Assembly: GCA_018715065.1 (NCBI GenBank)
Contig: DVMJ01000050.1
Coordinates: 1-30,277 of the forward strand
Length of the DNA stretch: 30,277 nt
Reading direction: 5' to 3'
DNA from: Fimiplasma intestinipullorum
GTDB taxonomy: Bacteria > Bacillota_I > Bacilli_A > Erysipelotrichales > Coprobacillaceae
Within the stretch, counting starts at the first letter, position 1; each line of letters begins with the position of its first letter. A model generated the notes under the pieces. It had not been told where the DNA came from, searched no databases, and was given only the letters and a program-made list of their open reading frames with translations. The translations under genes were made by a program, and so were the position numbers. This document shows positions 29,827 through 30,277 of this stretch, one piece after another.

Positions 29827-30198
29827 ATGAAATCATTGTTTGAACAAATGGGCGGCACTTACACGCTGCAAAGTGACTATTATTTGCCCAATCTCACTCT
29901 GCCAATTGAAGAAAATAAGCCTATAGGCATATGGGGACAGCGGCATTTGCGGTATCTCAAACAGCACCGCAAAGTCCTCTATACGAATCTGCTCACAAGC
30001 GGTAAACTGAGAAGCTATCTTGCGAATATTGATGAACAGGCTGAGACTATGTTTTTTCGGCTGGTAGAGCAAATGGCCCAGCGCAACGGTGTTACAGAAT
30101 CTCTCAAGGCAATTGATCAAATGGCATGGGTACAAAAGATGAATAACATCCGAAATGCCGCACGGGAGATTGTCTATGCAGAATTGATCTACAGATAA
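29827..30198 (+). CDS. tnpV: Transposon-encoded protein TnpV
   Basis: A 123-residue protein; ATG 29827 is preceded by TTGGAGGAAAC. It reads GDYYLPxLTLP-like (SDYYLPNLTLPIEE), then GIWGQRHLRYLKQHRKVLY, TNLLTSGKLRSYLANIDEQA, and ends MNNIRNAAREIVYAELIY. This is the TnpV family, small cargo proteins found in Tn4451/Tn5397-type and related mobile elements of Clostridia; their function is unknown. It appears complete, unlike most mobile DNA to its left. Its presence marks the sequence to the right of about 26100 as mobile-element territory. Confidence 0.88.
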   Translation: MKSLFEQMGGTYTLQSDYYLPNLTLPIEENKPIGIWGQRHLRYLKQHRKVLYTNLLTSGKLRSYLANIDEQAETMFFRLVEQMAQRNGVTESLKAIDQMAWVQKMNNIRNAAREIVYAELIYR

Positions 30199-30208
30199 CA
30201 TTTCTATT

Positions 30209-30244
30209 TTTGGAAGGGGCTATCGGGAAATAGATAGTTCCAAA
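30209..30244. repeat. Nested inverted repeat after tnpV
   Basis: TTTGGAA (30209-30215) pairs with TTCCAAA (30238-30244), and inside it CTATC (30220-30224) pairs with GATAG (30233-30237), leaving a GGGG bulge. It would fold as one long bulged hairpin just past the tnpV stop. Confidence 0.5.
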
Positions 30245-30251
30245 CAGGGGC

Positions 30252-30277
30252 AGGTGTGACTCGTGCGAGTCACACCT
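30252..30277 (+). terminator. Strong palindrome at the window edge, probable terminator
   Basis: AGGTGTGACTCG (30252-30263) and its exact complement CGAGTCACACCT (30266-30277) with a 2-base centre. It is a GC-rich 12-bp stem 54 bases past tnpV. A T run would make it a terminator, but the window ends at its last base. Confidence 0.55.

Overview
The window looks like a chromosome segment of a low-to-moderate GC Bacillota (Firmicutes). Strong purine-rich ribosome binding sites, TTGACA/TATAAT promoters and T-tailed terminators support this. The mix of a type VII secretion (T7SS) locus, a PTS/sulfatase glycan cluster, a FeoA-FeoA-FeoB operon and Clostridia-type mobile-element debris fits a gut-associated Erysipelotrichia-like anaerobe. 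That placement is inference; no rRNA or tRNA is present to fix it.

Left flank (1-3605): the C-terminal end of a cell-surface esterase; a minus-strand pair of a phasin-like helical protein and an AarF/UbiB-type atypical kinase; a tiny secreted, membrane-anchored protein; and a shortened carbohydrate-binding lipoprotein whose reading frame runs through a terminator.

Core (3753-16742): one tightly packed plus-strand operon with a clear promoter and a terminator. It encodes a PP2C phosphatase, an EssC ATPase with an FHA domain, a YukD/EsaB ubiquitin-like protein, six small WXG100-like or helical-hairpin proteins plus another small helical protein, two paralogous proteins that recall EspG chaperones, two DUF4176 proteins, a 370-residue WXG-headed candidate substrate and a large soluble Ser/Thr kinase with a zinc ribbon and TPR-like repeats. 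Kinase, phosphatase and FHA domain in one secretion operon suggest a phospho-threonine switch on the T7SS, analogous to the PpkA-PppA-Fha circuit of T6SS. EssA, EssB and EsaA are not seen. This is the best candidate for an undescribed system here.

Sugar cluster (16726-22717): an RpiR regulator faces an operon for a cytoplasmic-looking sulfatase, NagB, a GH4 6-phospho-glycosidase and a PTS EIIC. Together they suggest uptake and breakdown of a sulfated or amino-sugar-containing beta-disaccharide.

Iron cluster (22839-26109): FeoA-FeoA-FeoB, a 47-residue Cys-rich FeoB partner and a DtxR-like regulator that overlaps it. Three GTTAG-N6-CTAAC sites lie at the two control points and probably bind a DtxR-family repressor.

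Right end (26110-30277): a graveyard of mobile DNA. It holds a nonsense-interrupted CD3324-like gene, a fragment of a mobile-element helix-turn-helix protein, a badly decayed AbiE pair on the minus strand, a second AbiE pair with an intact antitoxin and a frameshifted toxin, and a TnpV gene followed by strong hairpins. No CRISPR array, tRNA or rRNA was seen.
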